From Xylogone sp. PMI_703 (taxonomy: Eukaryota > Ascomycota > Leotiomycetes), in the NCBI GenBank assembly GCA_021399445.1, contig JAJTUQ010000005.1:3100001-3164000 (forward strand): a stretch of DNA of 64,000 bases. Reading direction: 5' to 3'. The translations under genes and the position numbers were made by a program. The stretch's first letter is position 1. Every line of letters starts with the position of its first letter. The notes under the pieces are model-generated. The model made no database searches. It saw only the letters and a program-made list of their open reading frames with translations, and was not told where the DNA came from. Shown here piece by piece: positions 1 to 10,400 of this stretch.

Positions 1-13
1 CCTCACTTGTAGA

Positions 14-516
14 CTATACCCCAGTAAGGGCCATAGTAGAGACTCCTGGAGAAATATAAGAGTACTGGATGCAGCCCAGCGGCCATTGACCAAAGGAGAG
101 GCCAACCGTAACGTACAACTTATAGCTAGCATGCCTTCTTTCCCATGAAGGCTTTGACGCTAAAGAGACGACTACCGAATCAATCCCACCCTTGGAACTA
201 TCGACCAACTGAACATATATACTGGTGTTTGCGTGTGGTTCCGCAAATAAATCTTGTATAAGCATATGTTCCACAACTCCGCAAAATGGGCACATTTTGC
301 GATTTCTGATACTCGTTGCTGTTCCAAGACCAACAGTCTTTTTGCCCGATGTTCCAATTTGCATTGCAAGACCTGGTGTGCTGTCACTTGATGTACGGCC
401 AAAGACATGGCTATTGACGTGAGAATGGACATTCTCAAGATTTTTCAACATATCGAGGAACTCAGATACTCCATTACTTTGACAGTAACTACAGAGGTCT
501 TCCTCAGATGGCAGGG
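14..516 (-). pseudogene. Possible HET-type protein N-terminal fragment (uncertain)
   Basis: A minus-strand reading frame is open from a plausible intron acceptor (CATTCAG, exon start near 516) to a stop near 14. It contains two short cysteine pairs, LCSYC near the start and MCPFCG in the middle, followed by EHMLIQDLF. This arrangement resembles the cysteine-containing N-terminal region that precedes the HET domain in many fungal heterokaryon-incompatibility-like proteins. That is a family resemblance judged by eye. No HET core motif is visible because the frame ends at the window edge. It could be a partial exon or a decayed copy. An internal Met gives a 145-residue product if translated alone. 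Confidence in a real coding relic is moderate, and in the HET label low. Confidence 0.3.
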
Positions 517-1688
517 GCTGCGCCTGAATGATTTATTGGGGGAAGGGGGAGAAGGGAAATAGCAGCAGGAGTAATGCTTTACTTTGAATTCTAAGATCAA
601 GTATGATAAAAGTTAATAGTGGAGGTAAAAACGAATAATATCAAAGAGGATATAATTCTATATATAGTTTAATGACCTAGAAAGTTTCTCAGAGCCTAAA
701 GCTGAGCCAGAGCGGGAAGACTTCCCCCAGGCCCCGGAAGTAGCCTGACCAGAGTTTTGGGCTGGGCTGGGCTGGGCTGGACTCGGTTCGGTTTTGGTAT
801 GGTTTAGAGAGAGCTTCTGAAACCCTACAAATGATATAATCTTTGGGATTTGTGGTGTGGAGAGGGAAAGCCTTTTACGGCCGGATAGTAATACTTTACT
901 TGAACGTCATCTCAGCCCCTTGACAAGTATACGACTCGACAGATTCAAACCAAGTTGCGAAGGTGAATACAGCCCGCAGGTAGCCTTGCACGCTGCCGAA
1001 TTCTTTATCGCCAGCATGCGTCTACGTGGTTTGGTGGCCTCACATTTACCAGGTGCCGGTCTAACACACCGCTACCCGAATCAATGCATTTCAAATCACA
1101 ACCCGACCCGTCCGATTTTCGCCCGTTCATTGTGGCCTCCTACGAAGTTATGGCGCAGCTGAATAGAGACTGAGCACGCTGTCAGAGCAACACATCTGGT
1201 GACAGTGTCCATGTGTGTATAACCTGTATGATCCATATGATTCTTGCCACTTGGTCTACAGATGTGGGTACTGTGTTGCACGACATAGACAAATGACAAG
1301 GGTAGAGCACCCCATCAATCTGAACGCCTTCTAGTTGAATATACCTTGCTTACGGGAGAGGGGGGAAGAGATTAAAGCTGGAAGCTTAGAAGTGGTATAT
1401 TTAAAAGTAGTATATATATTCAAATGTATATTATTCATAATAATATTCGTGTACAAAATTATAAGTCGTTTAACTTTTAGCTCTAAATGATGAGAATGCG
1501 CAACGATTCAATTGGCAATTAACAGCGCATTGCTACTTTACACTTATTCTAATTGAAATTAGTAACAAAGATCTTCAAATCTAATCGCTCCAACCAGCTC
1601 TAAGACCTACTGTAGTACTAAGGAGGCCTGCCCACTGACGTTATCGGGCTCGCTGCTTTGGGGTCAAGGATATGCCGAATGAGGACAT
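517..1688. other. Gene-poor flank; nothing recognised
   Basis: No credible gene was recognised here. A plus-strand frame at 857-1162 (101 codons) has no recognisable motif and no supporting splice or neighbour context. A short pentanucleotide tract (GGGCT/GCTGG, about four units) lies at 758-780 and is followed by a degenerate GGTTCGGTTTTGG stretch. 1360-1560 is AT-rich without repeat structure that I could match elsewhere in the window. Confidence 0.5.
758..780. repeat. Short (GGGCT)n microsatellite
   Basis: Four tandem units of a five-base repeat (GGGCT in one phase, GCTGG in another) are directly visible, followed by diverged G/T-rich sequence. No function is inferred. Confidence 0.7.
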
Positions 1689-2879
1689 TCAACTATTATG
1701 AATCCCGGGTAGGCCTTTCGACATCTCCATCCATGTCACCATCACCCGCTTCAACGGTAAGAGCTGCAGTGCCTTCAACTCTTCCATCTTGACATTGGGT
1801 GTCGTACTTTTGCCTACTATCAAAGCCCGAACCAATAGTAAACACGGCTCAGCCAAGATACGTCCAGGGTAAACACGGCGTCCAAAACCAAACGTAAATT
1901 TGCGCGGGTCAGGCTCTGGCTGGCGCCCATCACCAAGCAGATATCGCTCCGGCTCGACAGCCATAGGGTCACTGTATACATCCGGTTCGTGCGTAAATTG
2001 CGTGTTTCGCCACAGTGTGCTGTTATGTGAAACTGAATACAAAATGATTGGAGGGAACATTTGGCACTTTGCGCTCTTGCTTCAATACACTTGCCAAACG
2101 TTTGCCAGCACCATAGAGCCTCTCGATATAAATCATCCTCTTCGCTGACATGCGCATGTGGAATTGGCGATATTAGATGCCACCTCAACGTCTCCTGCAA
2201 TAGTACCTCAATGTATGGTAACTTTACACGATCAGACATTGTAGGAAGCAGACGCTGGCCAATCTGGTGATCGATTTCTTCTTGGGCCCTAAGTTGTGCT
2301 TCTGGAAACATGCTCATAGCTACGAAAAAGCATTGCATCTACCCGACAATCTATATACCAGTGTTTAAATGTGTCCCATAACGAATTAAACAAAGAAGTG
2401 GAAGCTTACTGTGCCTCCAACTCCTCCAAATAAAGCCGAAGCCGACCATTAATCTATCGAAACCACCTCTGAGTTGGGCTCTCCCACCTATATCAGTCTT
2501 GCAAGGAATGAAGTCTCGTCAGCTCCTTAGTTCATTCGGTGCTTGACGAAGGCGTAAGGTTTTATGTTCATGTCTGTCATCAACGGACGCCATTTCCGTG
2601 CGAGTTTCTTAAAATGCGTTCCTAGAACCCAGTCAAGTACAAATTTAACTGAGGCTGATTAGTCCGGTTGGGGTTTCACATAGGAACCTGCAGGAAGTTA
2701 GACTACTATAGGTTAAAGGGCCACTTACGGACTGGTATTAAATCTGCAATCCATGCCCCTGGCACTGTAGCTTGCCCAAAAATTTCCATGACCTTTCCAA
2801 GCAGGTCGATGAGAGGGTCATCTTTAAAAGGATCTGCAATATACCCATAGAGAATTCTCAGTCCTAGCAAACCTGTACC
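1689..2879 (-). pseudogene. Cytochrome P450 pseudogene, C-terminal two thirds
   Basis: The minus strand reads a P450 from about the F/G region to the C terminus. Recognisable parts are a DPLIDLLGK segment, WVLGTHFKKLARKW, the I-helix region (ASALFGGVGGT), the K-helix ExxR motif (QETLRWH, near 2178-2204), the PERYL segment and the heme-binding loop FGFGRRVYPGR. In that loop the invariant Cys is Tyr, TAC at 1869-1871, a G-to-A change on the coding strand and CpA-to-TpA on the other. Introns fit at 2649-2728 (GTAAGT...CAG, 80 bp) and 2339-2409 (GTAAGC...TAG, 71 bp); a third probably lies around 2000-2098. In-frame stops at 2527-2529 (TAA), 2488-2490 (TAG) and 2449-2451 (TAA) are each explained by CAR-to-TAR. 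A small deletion and frameshift follow DLYR near 2120. The N-terminal third is absent and the sequence abuts the epimerase relic. The style resembles fungal OrdA-like P450s, but the substrate is unknown. The gene cannot make a functional heme-thiolate enzyme. Confidence 0.88.
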
Positions 2880-2953
2880 TCTGTATGGTCAATGAGTAAG
2901 TAACAGATAACTCACATGTGACTAATAGTTAATGGGCGAGCTTAATTTTTTTT

Positions 2954-3843
2954 TTAATGGCGACTTCCGATGTTGAGACAAAGTTTCCCTATTGCTGGCG
3001 CCGAAGTGACAATTACACTGCTGTTTCCCGCGACACATCCGGCCGCTCTCAAAAGAGCAACATAGTCACCGAACTCGAATTTCGGAGCGACACACACACC
3101 ATCCTTGGGCAGGGCATCGAGTATTTCTTGAACTTTCTCCGTTCCTTTACCGTTGTTTGGTCTAGGGACGACAAGATTTCGTCCAGAAGCCAACAACGTT
3201 TCATAGAAGCTCTCGGCTTGCTTGCCGGATGTTTCGCTTTCTGGAGAGCTGGGATGAAAAGAGGCAATCCTGAACTCCTTGAAGGGAATATCGTACTTCC
3301 GCAACACATCGTCAATAGAAATTTTATTGGGGCTTGGGAAAACATCGAGGTCCGGTGATCCGATTGGAAAAACTGTCTCCATCCTTTGCCCACAAGAGAC
3401 AAGGCGATCAGCGGCATCCTGGCTGCTTGGAAAATGACAATCTGCGTTGCTGTGATTGCATAACGGTTCTTGTTGTCGTCGCCGCCAGTAAGATCTCCGC
3501 CTTCAACGTGACCAAGTCGACAGCGAAATAAGTGAGCAGCGTCAGCCGCTGCTTTTGCTTCAAGCCGATCGTCATGCATAATCAAAAGATCGTAGTTGAA
3601 CCGTTGAAGTAATTGAAATGTTGCTTCCATAGTAGCTGTAGCGTTCCTGATTTCATTGTCACCAGGAGTCCATGTCTTTCTAGTAAAAACACACTAAATT
3701 TTTTGTTCTTCACGATCTCCTCGTATGTCGAGCCATACTCCTTGACCATGTGCATACCGGTGATAAAAATATCCACATCAAAACCTCGGTTTGCCAGAAT
3801 GTTGGCCACGGTTGAAGCTGACTCAGTCAGCTCTAGTATTTGA
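2954..3843 (-). pseudogene. UDP-N-acetylglucosamine 2-epimerase (NeuC-like) pseudogene
   Basis: Three minus-strand frames, read in order, match the epimerase fold. The N-terminal part (3843-3582) has VDIFITGMHMVKEYGSTYEEI, equivalent to the family TGMHL...YG.T..EI motif. The middle (3630-3400) has DLLIMHDDRLEAKAAADAA and HVEGGDLTGG, as in GDR.E...A and H.EGGD.TGG. The C-terminal part (3382-2954) has IGSPDLD, IASFHPSSPE, VVPRPNNGKG and a GNSS...SAPAIG...NIGSRH block, matching GNSS..I.EAP..G...NIG.RQ. Hydrolysing enzymes of this family convert UDP-GlcNAc to ManNAc and UDP in sialic-acid-type pathways. At least two frameshifts break it, and the first N-terminal beta-strand is missing or mutated. 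The 3' end runs into a T10 tract at 2946-2955 beside the P450 relic. The family is far more usual in bacteria than in fungi, so acquired origin is possible but not shown here. Confidence 0.82.
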
Positions 3844-3880
3844 GGAGAAATTGATGTGCTTCCTTTTCTCTATGATTGAG

Positions 3881-4174
3881 TTAGACTTCTGAGGTATGGC
3901 ATATTTGTTGCTCTCTTGGGATAATACGGCGTCTTCCACGGACATACGTCCACGGCATCTGCCATATTCCTGTGCACATGGTTTTCCACATCATCCAGCT
4001 TAATGAGCTGACTATTGACCTTGACTTCGCTGTTCTTGTGCTTGGTAAATAAAATATTTCTATTCCGCCTGTGCCGTCCCAGCCTGTCTTTGTCAACGCG
4101 TCTACGACTGCTCGATCGTCCCGTCCTACTCCGAAGCAACTAAGGTGGATCTTCGTTCTGTCTCTGGCCTTCAC
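3881..4174 (-). pseudogene. NRPS-type adenylation domain relic (A7-A8 region)
   Basis: Two overlapping minus-strand frames give a short run of an AMP-binding (adenylation) domain C-terminal part. One frame has RDRTKIHLS (where families have ...TK.Y.TGD) and, further on, GWDGTGGIEIF (compare GDGTIEFLGR). After a frameshift the other frame has EVKVNSQLIKLDDVENHV followed by NMADAVDV, equivalent to the A8 motif (QVKI.GQRIEL.EVE.HV) and the segment after it. Only about 80 residues remain. No condensation domain, carrier protein or A10 lysine motif is seen nearby. It lies 38 bp from the epimerase relic on the same strand. I consider the A-domain assignment likely, but the parent protein (NRPS, NRPS-like reductase or acyl-CoA ligase) cannot be decided. 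Confidence 0.65.
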
Positions 4175-4729
4175 GACTCTTTTCTAAGTAGCTTCCATTA
4201 TCCTTGCTTGAGTCTACCATCCCCCTACCACTTGTTGTTTCGTCAAATCGGCTCCAATCCTCCATAATTGCGCCTGCTCTAGGCAATGAGGCACCTTCAG
4301 AATGATCTACTATTCAATATCACAGTTGTTCAGAGATTGGTCAACATTTCAGCTTGGTTGTTTAGAAAGAAAGGAGATCCTTGTTTTATGAAGGGCTGCT
4401 ACAGAGAAGGCGGCTTAAATACATTTGCAAGTTATATCTTCATCTCTGGAGAATTGCTCTCAAATAAACAGTAAACACGACCGGTGCGTTATTCGTCTTA
4501 TTACCGGCGGAAAGATTTCAGAGGTTGGTTTGAGTTACCAGCGTATTATTGAAGCATGGGTAGCTCAGTAGAGTAACTTTTCCCCGAAATTTGGAGTTGC
4601 ACAAACCCATAAGTACGAAGCCAGCAGGAGATCTTTGTCCAATTTAAGGCAGGTTACGCCCGAATTCCATATCGTCAACTCCTGGCCTCCACAGGCCGCG
4701 TAGTCGGGGCCTTAACCGGGACCTTTATA
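4175..4729. other. Intergenic flank, no gene supported
   Basis: No gene is supported. A 62-codon plus-strand frame at 4286-4474 has no recognisable motif. 4549-4570 contains a phrase resembling a tRNA D-arm/box A (GGGTAGCTCAG), but no matching anticodon or T arm follows. Base composition is normal up to about 4740, where the AT-rich transposon block begins. Confidence 0.5.
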
Positions 4730-4952
4730 CAGTATGTGGACTTAAGTCTGTGCGCACACCGAAAAGTACTCTCTTAGTTCAACATAAATTCATTATTTAA
4801 CAAACCATTTAGTATATAATATAATATATATAAAATAGTAGTATTTTGAATAATTTTTAAAATGAATAAATAATCTTTTAATAGTTTGATATATTGATTA
4901 CATAATATTCGTTTAAAAATAATTCAAATATTTATAGATTTTAATAACTTAT

Positions 4953-5189
4953 TGTGGTAGGGAAACCCGTCATGTATTAGTAATAGTTATGCCAAGCTGA
5001 GCCAGTATATATTGATGGCAAGCCCCGGATAATAAACCAATAACCTTTTCATACTCAACCAAGGGAGTGGTTCGTTCGTTTGCCTTGTGTACTTGTTGTT
5101 TATATGGTTCTGCGTGATCCTGTCGCATAAGCTCTATTCCTGTATGCTCTAGCCAGCGTTATTGTTACGCTTACACTATCGCTTCCACA
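4953..5189. mobile_element. Solo LTR (237 bp) inside the fold-back element
   Basis: A balanced-composition island begins TGTGGTAGGGAAACCC and ends GCTTCCACA. It is flanked by TTAT on both sides (4949-4952 and 5190-5193), consistent with a 4-bp target duplication. Its first bases resemble the family B LTR start (TGTRGTAGGGAATC), which also made a 4-bp duplication, so the two may be related families. No internal region is present. Boundaries rest on TG...CA and the TTAT repeat only. Confidence 0.55.
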
Positions 5190-5841
5190 TTATATTTATT
5201 GAAAATCTATATTAAACCTTATAAATTTAAAATATATTAAATTAGAAGATCTTTAACGAAAGTTATTCACTTTAACTAATAATACAACAGAATATTTATA
5301 TTATATGTATATAATTGTAACGTTCCTACAAGGGTATGGGGTTATCTATCACTCAAATGATAGATGAAGGTAAAGGGCAAGAGAATATCTTCACAAGGCT
5401 TTTGGGTAGTTATTATGAAATGTAAGTATACTGTAAATCAATTGAATTGAGCATGAAGTTCTTATTTACTGTAAGTTTTATCTACTTATATAGAGAATGA
5501 ATTTCTTCTGAGTTTTATTGATCTTATCGATTTTCCTGGGATCCATGGGATCTATGGGATCTGTTTATCTAATCTAAGTATTTACTTAATTGTTAGTATT
5601 AGCTTTTTGTACATATAAGCAAATCATTATTACAAACAGAAAAGTAATATTATTTTTCTAATAATATTATTATTTAGTTAATATAACCAAAAGGTTAATA
5701 TTATAATTTTGATAATATTATCTTTTAACTTGTATAATCCTTTTTATAATATTAATGTTGAACTTGTATTATCTTTTCGTTAATACTAATAATATAATAA
5801 TATTAGTAATATTATAACTAGGACCTTGATTGTTGTCTTAT

Positions 5842-6447
5842 TGTCACGACCCCGCAGGGTTGTGACAAGCGACTTAAGTACAGGGCCTTTATAGCCGTTA
5901 CTTTAGTTAAATAAGTATTAGATAAGATAGTTATCAGGGTCCTGGTTATGGTATCACTAGTACTATCGCATTACTAGTATTAACGAAAGGATAGTACAAG
6001 TTCAACACTAGTATTATGAAAAGGGTTATACAAGTTAAAGGATAATATTATCGGAATTATAGTATTAACCCTTTGGTTATATTAATTAAGTAATAATATT
6101 ATCGGAGAAATAGTATTATCTTTCTGCTTATATTAATGATTTACTTATATGTACAAAAAGCTAATATTAACGATTAAATGAGTATCAAGATTAGATAAGC
6201 AGATCTTATGGATCCCATAAATCTCAGGAGGATCGATGGGATCAATGGGACTTAAAAGAAAGTCATTCTTTATATAAGTAGATAAGACTTACAGTAAATA
6301 AAAGCTTTATGCTTAATTTAATTAATTTATAGTATACTTGTATTTTATAATAATTACCCTAAAGTCTTATGAAGATATTTTCTTGTTTTTTACCTTTATT
6401 TATTATTTGAGTAATAAATAACTTCTTACTTTTGTAAAAATATTATA
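5842..6447 (+). repeat. 5' LTR of A1
   Basis: The start TGTCACGACCCCGCAGGG is intact, and the end is decayed (TATTATA where the family has CGTTACA). It is AT-shifted relative to the solo LTR at 34065, mostly by transitions. The internal region begins immediately, and the gag start codon lies 29 nt downstream. Confidence 0.93.
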
Positions 6448-6475
6448 TTTTAAGTACCTGAAACTCAAAGGTACT

Positions 6476-7440
6476 ATGGCTGAAGACTTGTCTTTATAAC
6501 AAAACCTTTAAGTCCTTGAGGCTAATCTTAATTCAATAATTAACTTTATTAAAAAAAAGCTGGACCTAGGAAAGATCGAAAACTTCAGAGGAGACAAGTC
6601 TAAGCTAAAACTTTTTAAGTTCTGAATTTATTTATATTTGAACTTATATAAGAATAAGTTTCAAAATGACTTTTAACGGATTATATAATTATTCACTTAT
6701 TTAGAAAGAGAAACGTTATAATGAGCTTTGTTATATGTAAAGAACTTTGAGAACTTTACTGAAAAAGATAAAAAAAGATAACAAGATACTATTAACTTGT
6801 TTATATTTTTCAAAAGCTTTGAAGAAGAAATGGAAAGAGTCTTCAGGGATTTTCATGAAACAGACTGGGTAGAATAATAATTATATGCCTTGAAATAGAC
6901 TAGTTTTATTTCTGTTTATAATATTAAATTCTGACAACTGAGTAATATGACTAGTTAAGAAGATAAAATATTGATGTTTTAGTATTGCCAAAAGTTAAAA
7001 GAATTTATTAAGGACAAATTGGCTTATATTAGACCTTGTCCTGATATACTCGTTAAGTAGATAAGGGAGGCCGAGGAGATTGATAATTTTTAATATAAAT
7101 AGTATATAAAAAAGAAAGGAAGAATTCCTTACTTTTTACAGACAAATAAACGAAAAGGTTACGTTGATGATCGAAAGAACCTGATGGACCTCGATAAAAT
7201 CATAGGAGGAAGAAGACAAGGTCTTAAGAATTGTGACAAAGGATTACCCAAGGGAAAAAACAAGTATAACCTGACTTTTGAGTAATATAAAGAAAGAAAA
7301 GAAAAGAAACTTTATTATAAATATGGATAAGCCAGGCATATTGCCTGGGAATATGGTAATAAAGACAAAGGAAAATCAAAAAAGGTCAAGACTGTCTTTA
7401 TGATATCCTCGGCCGAAGACAACGAATTCCATGGTTCAGG
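6476..7440 (+). pseudogene. Gag of A1 (RIP-decayed)
   Basis: An ATG at 6476 follows the LTR by 29 nt and reads MAEDLSL then a stop replacing Gln. The frame continues through charged helical sequence (KLDLGKIENFRGDKSKLK...) to a degenerate zinc knuckle near 7310-7360. There the first and second Cys read as Tyr and the final ligand position is Tyr. Gag forms the virus-like particle shell. The same frame is recognisable in A2 (40797 onward) with fewer changes. Stops and Cys-to-Tyr changes leave it non-functional. Confidence 0.75.
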
Positions 7441-10400
7441 TAATGTCTTATTGATAAGATAAAGTAACTTTGACGAGTTATTAAAGAATGTTAAAAATTA
7501 GTCTGTGGACTAGATCTTACGAATTTTTCTTACAGAAGACTTTATGACAGAAGTTTACTATAATGTCAAAAGTATAACGTTTTCAGGAGTTTTCTCTTTA
7601 ACTGTGAATAAGTTAGATATCCTGATATTAGCTGTAGAAAAAGTAAAACGACAGAACTTAGAAATTGTTTACTTTGACAATTTCTCCCCTGAGGAATATT
7701 AAGATATAGTTAACTTATTAGATCCCTTTTCCTCAAAGACTATAAGAGGAATGTTAATGACCTATAAAGAAATCAGGCCCGGATTCTTTAGTATATTAGA
7801 CTTGAAAAATACATTTTATCAGGTATAGATTAAGGAAACCTTAATTAAAACAGACATTAGTGAATTAATGTTCAGTACTATGTTATAAGATTCATTAAAA
7901 AAAAAAGAATATATTAAGATTTTATTAGTATATTCTTCATATATAATACCTAAAGTATTAGAACTTAACCAAAGAATGGCAGAAGAATCTTTTCGGAAAG
8001 TTTTCTGGGGTTCTGAGCTTTTTAATAACATAAAGCAAGAAGATTTTATTACTTAACCTTATTAAACAAATGAGTTATAAGTAAATAAAAAAATGATATT
8101 GGTTAAAATAACTTTTTACCCTGATAAAAGTTATGTAAAAACCTAAAGATTAGTCAAAAGAAATATCTTTTGGGATATGTTACTTTAGTGAAATAAGTTT
8201 TTTTAGTACAGAATATAGAAATTAAGAATAATAATTAAAGTTATATAGTCTAACTTCGAAAAAATCATTATCAGCAGATTATACTATAATAACTTGGTAC
8301 TTTACTTTCTGGGAGAAAACATATAATTACCCTAACCAGACTTTTATACTTAGGTTATATATTATGAAAACCAGGAGAAAATATATTAGGCCAAGAAAGA
8401 AGTATATCAAGAAACAATTTTTTATACAAAACATCAAGAGTAATGTTATAACTATAAGATAAGTTATTATTATAAGTTTAACGATAAATGAATATTTTCT
8501 AAGAAGTATATTAACAACCTATTCAACCTGAGAAAGTCCAGAGTAAAGAAAGTATTACCTTAGATAACTCGAGAAGAGGAATTTAATATAGAATTTATTT
8601 TTAATATATTTATGATTGGCGAAGGAGAAGTTATCCGGTTAAATATTAAATTTAGTAACAAAAACTTTAAAGCTTTAGTGAATTCGGGAAGCTAGATTAA
8701 CCTAATCTTGTCATAAGTTGTTAAGACGATAAACATATAGACTGAAGTCTATAATTAACTTTTACGAATAGCCAACAGTTCATTAATAAAGAAAAGAGTA
8801 TTCGCCAGAACTAAACTTCTTATTATGAGAATTAAGAACTACTAAAAACAAATCTAGTTTGAAGTTTTCTCCTTTGGAAAAGAAGATATCATCCTAGGAT
8901 AGCCTTAGTTAAAGTTTTATGACCTAAATATCAACTAGAAAACAAAGAAATTGACATTTAAATGTTATTATAACATTAGACCAAAGAAATAGTTTATACA
9001 AGATATTTTTACTATTGAACTTGTTCAGGATAACTTCTAGAATAAACTAAACATTTTCCCAGAAGAATACCAAGATTGTCATAAGTTATTTATTTTATGA
9101 CCAAAGGACATAACTTTACTTTTACACAAAGAATAAGACTACGAAATTATTCTTCAAGAAGGTATAACCTTTTCATATAAACTTATTTATAGAATAAATC
9201 TTGCTAAAGATAAGATCCTGAGAAAATGACTGGATGAACAGACTATAAAGAGTTTCTATAAAGAGTTGAGTTCTTCGTGAAGAGTGTTATTAATATGAAC
9301 GCCAAAGCCAGACGATCTCCGGAGAAGATTATGTAAAGATTACAGAAATTTAAATAATAAAATTATAAAAAACAAATACTTATTATTTTATATTAACAGA
9401 ATACAAAATATACTTATTAGAGCCAGATATTTCACGAAATTAGACTTTGTTGTAAAGTTCAACTTGATAAAGATTAAGGAAGGACATAAATAATATACTG
9501 TCATTTGAACTAAGTATAGACTTTATGAATTTTTGGTCATACTTTTTAGTCTAACGAATACATTAGTGATTATGCAAAAAGTGAGTAATATAATCTTGAG
9601 ACTATATTTAGATTGTTTTATAGTAATATATTTGAATAACATCTTGATTTATTCTAAGACGTTAGAAAAACATAAACAGTATATTTGTACTATATTTAAA
9701 GTATTGATTAATAACGACATAAAATATAAGTTAATTAAGTACTAGTTTAATACAACGGAAATAAAATTCTTAAGTAAAATAATTTTAGACAAAAGATTCT
9801 GAATAAACCCAAAGAAAGTAAAAGTTATCAGAGAATGATTTATTTTAAAAACGGTCAAGGAAGTCCAACAGTTTAACGGACTTATTAATTACTATAGATG
9901 TTATATAACAGTTTACTCGAAGATAGCTAGTTCATTGACAGAATTAACGAAGAAAGATATATTTTTTGTTTAAGAAGAGAGACAAGAAAGAACTTTCCAA
10001 AAGATTAAAGATTAATTTGACGAAAACTGAATATTGACTTATGTTAATCCCGAAAAACTATATTTGCTAAAAACAGATATTTCAGGTAAAGTGTTGAATA
10101 GAGTTTTGTTACAAAAAGATAACAAAGAATGTTGGAAGTCAGTAGTTTTTTACTCTCGAAAGTTTATTCTAATAAAGTTAAACTATAATATTTACGAGAA
10201 AGAACTCTTGATTATTGTAGATTATTGTAAACATTAGAAAGTTTACTTATGTAATACTAAATATTTATTCAAGATTTTATTGGACTACAAGAATCTAATA
10301 ACCTTCATGACTACTAAAGATCTTAATAGTAAATAAGTACACTAGTATAAAACGTTAGCATAATATGATTTCAAGATTTGTTATATCCAAAGATCAGAGA

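Noticed and set aside
857..1162. 101-codon plus-strand frame as a gene
   Set aside because: No recognisable motif, no intron or promoter support, and ordinary length for a chance frame in this composition.
2954..3843. UDP-glycosyltransferase for the minus-strand relic
   Set aside because: TGMH, H.EGGD.TGG and GNSS...NIG motifs fit UDP-GlcNAc 2-epimerase, and no glycosyltransferase signature (HCGWNS-like) is present.
4545..4620. tRNA-like phrase GGGTAGCTCAGTAGAG
   Set aside because: Box A-like D-arm only; no acceptor pairing, anticodon arm or GGTTCGAATCC-type T arm could be built.
7819..8031. 70-codon minus-strand frame and its counterpart at 42140-42373
   Set aside because: Complement of the unassigned family A segment; openness on both strands comes from low stop density in AAR-rich sequence.
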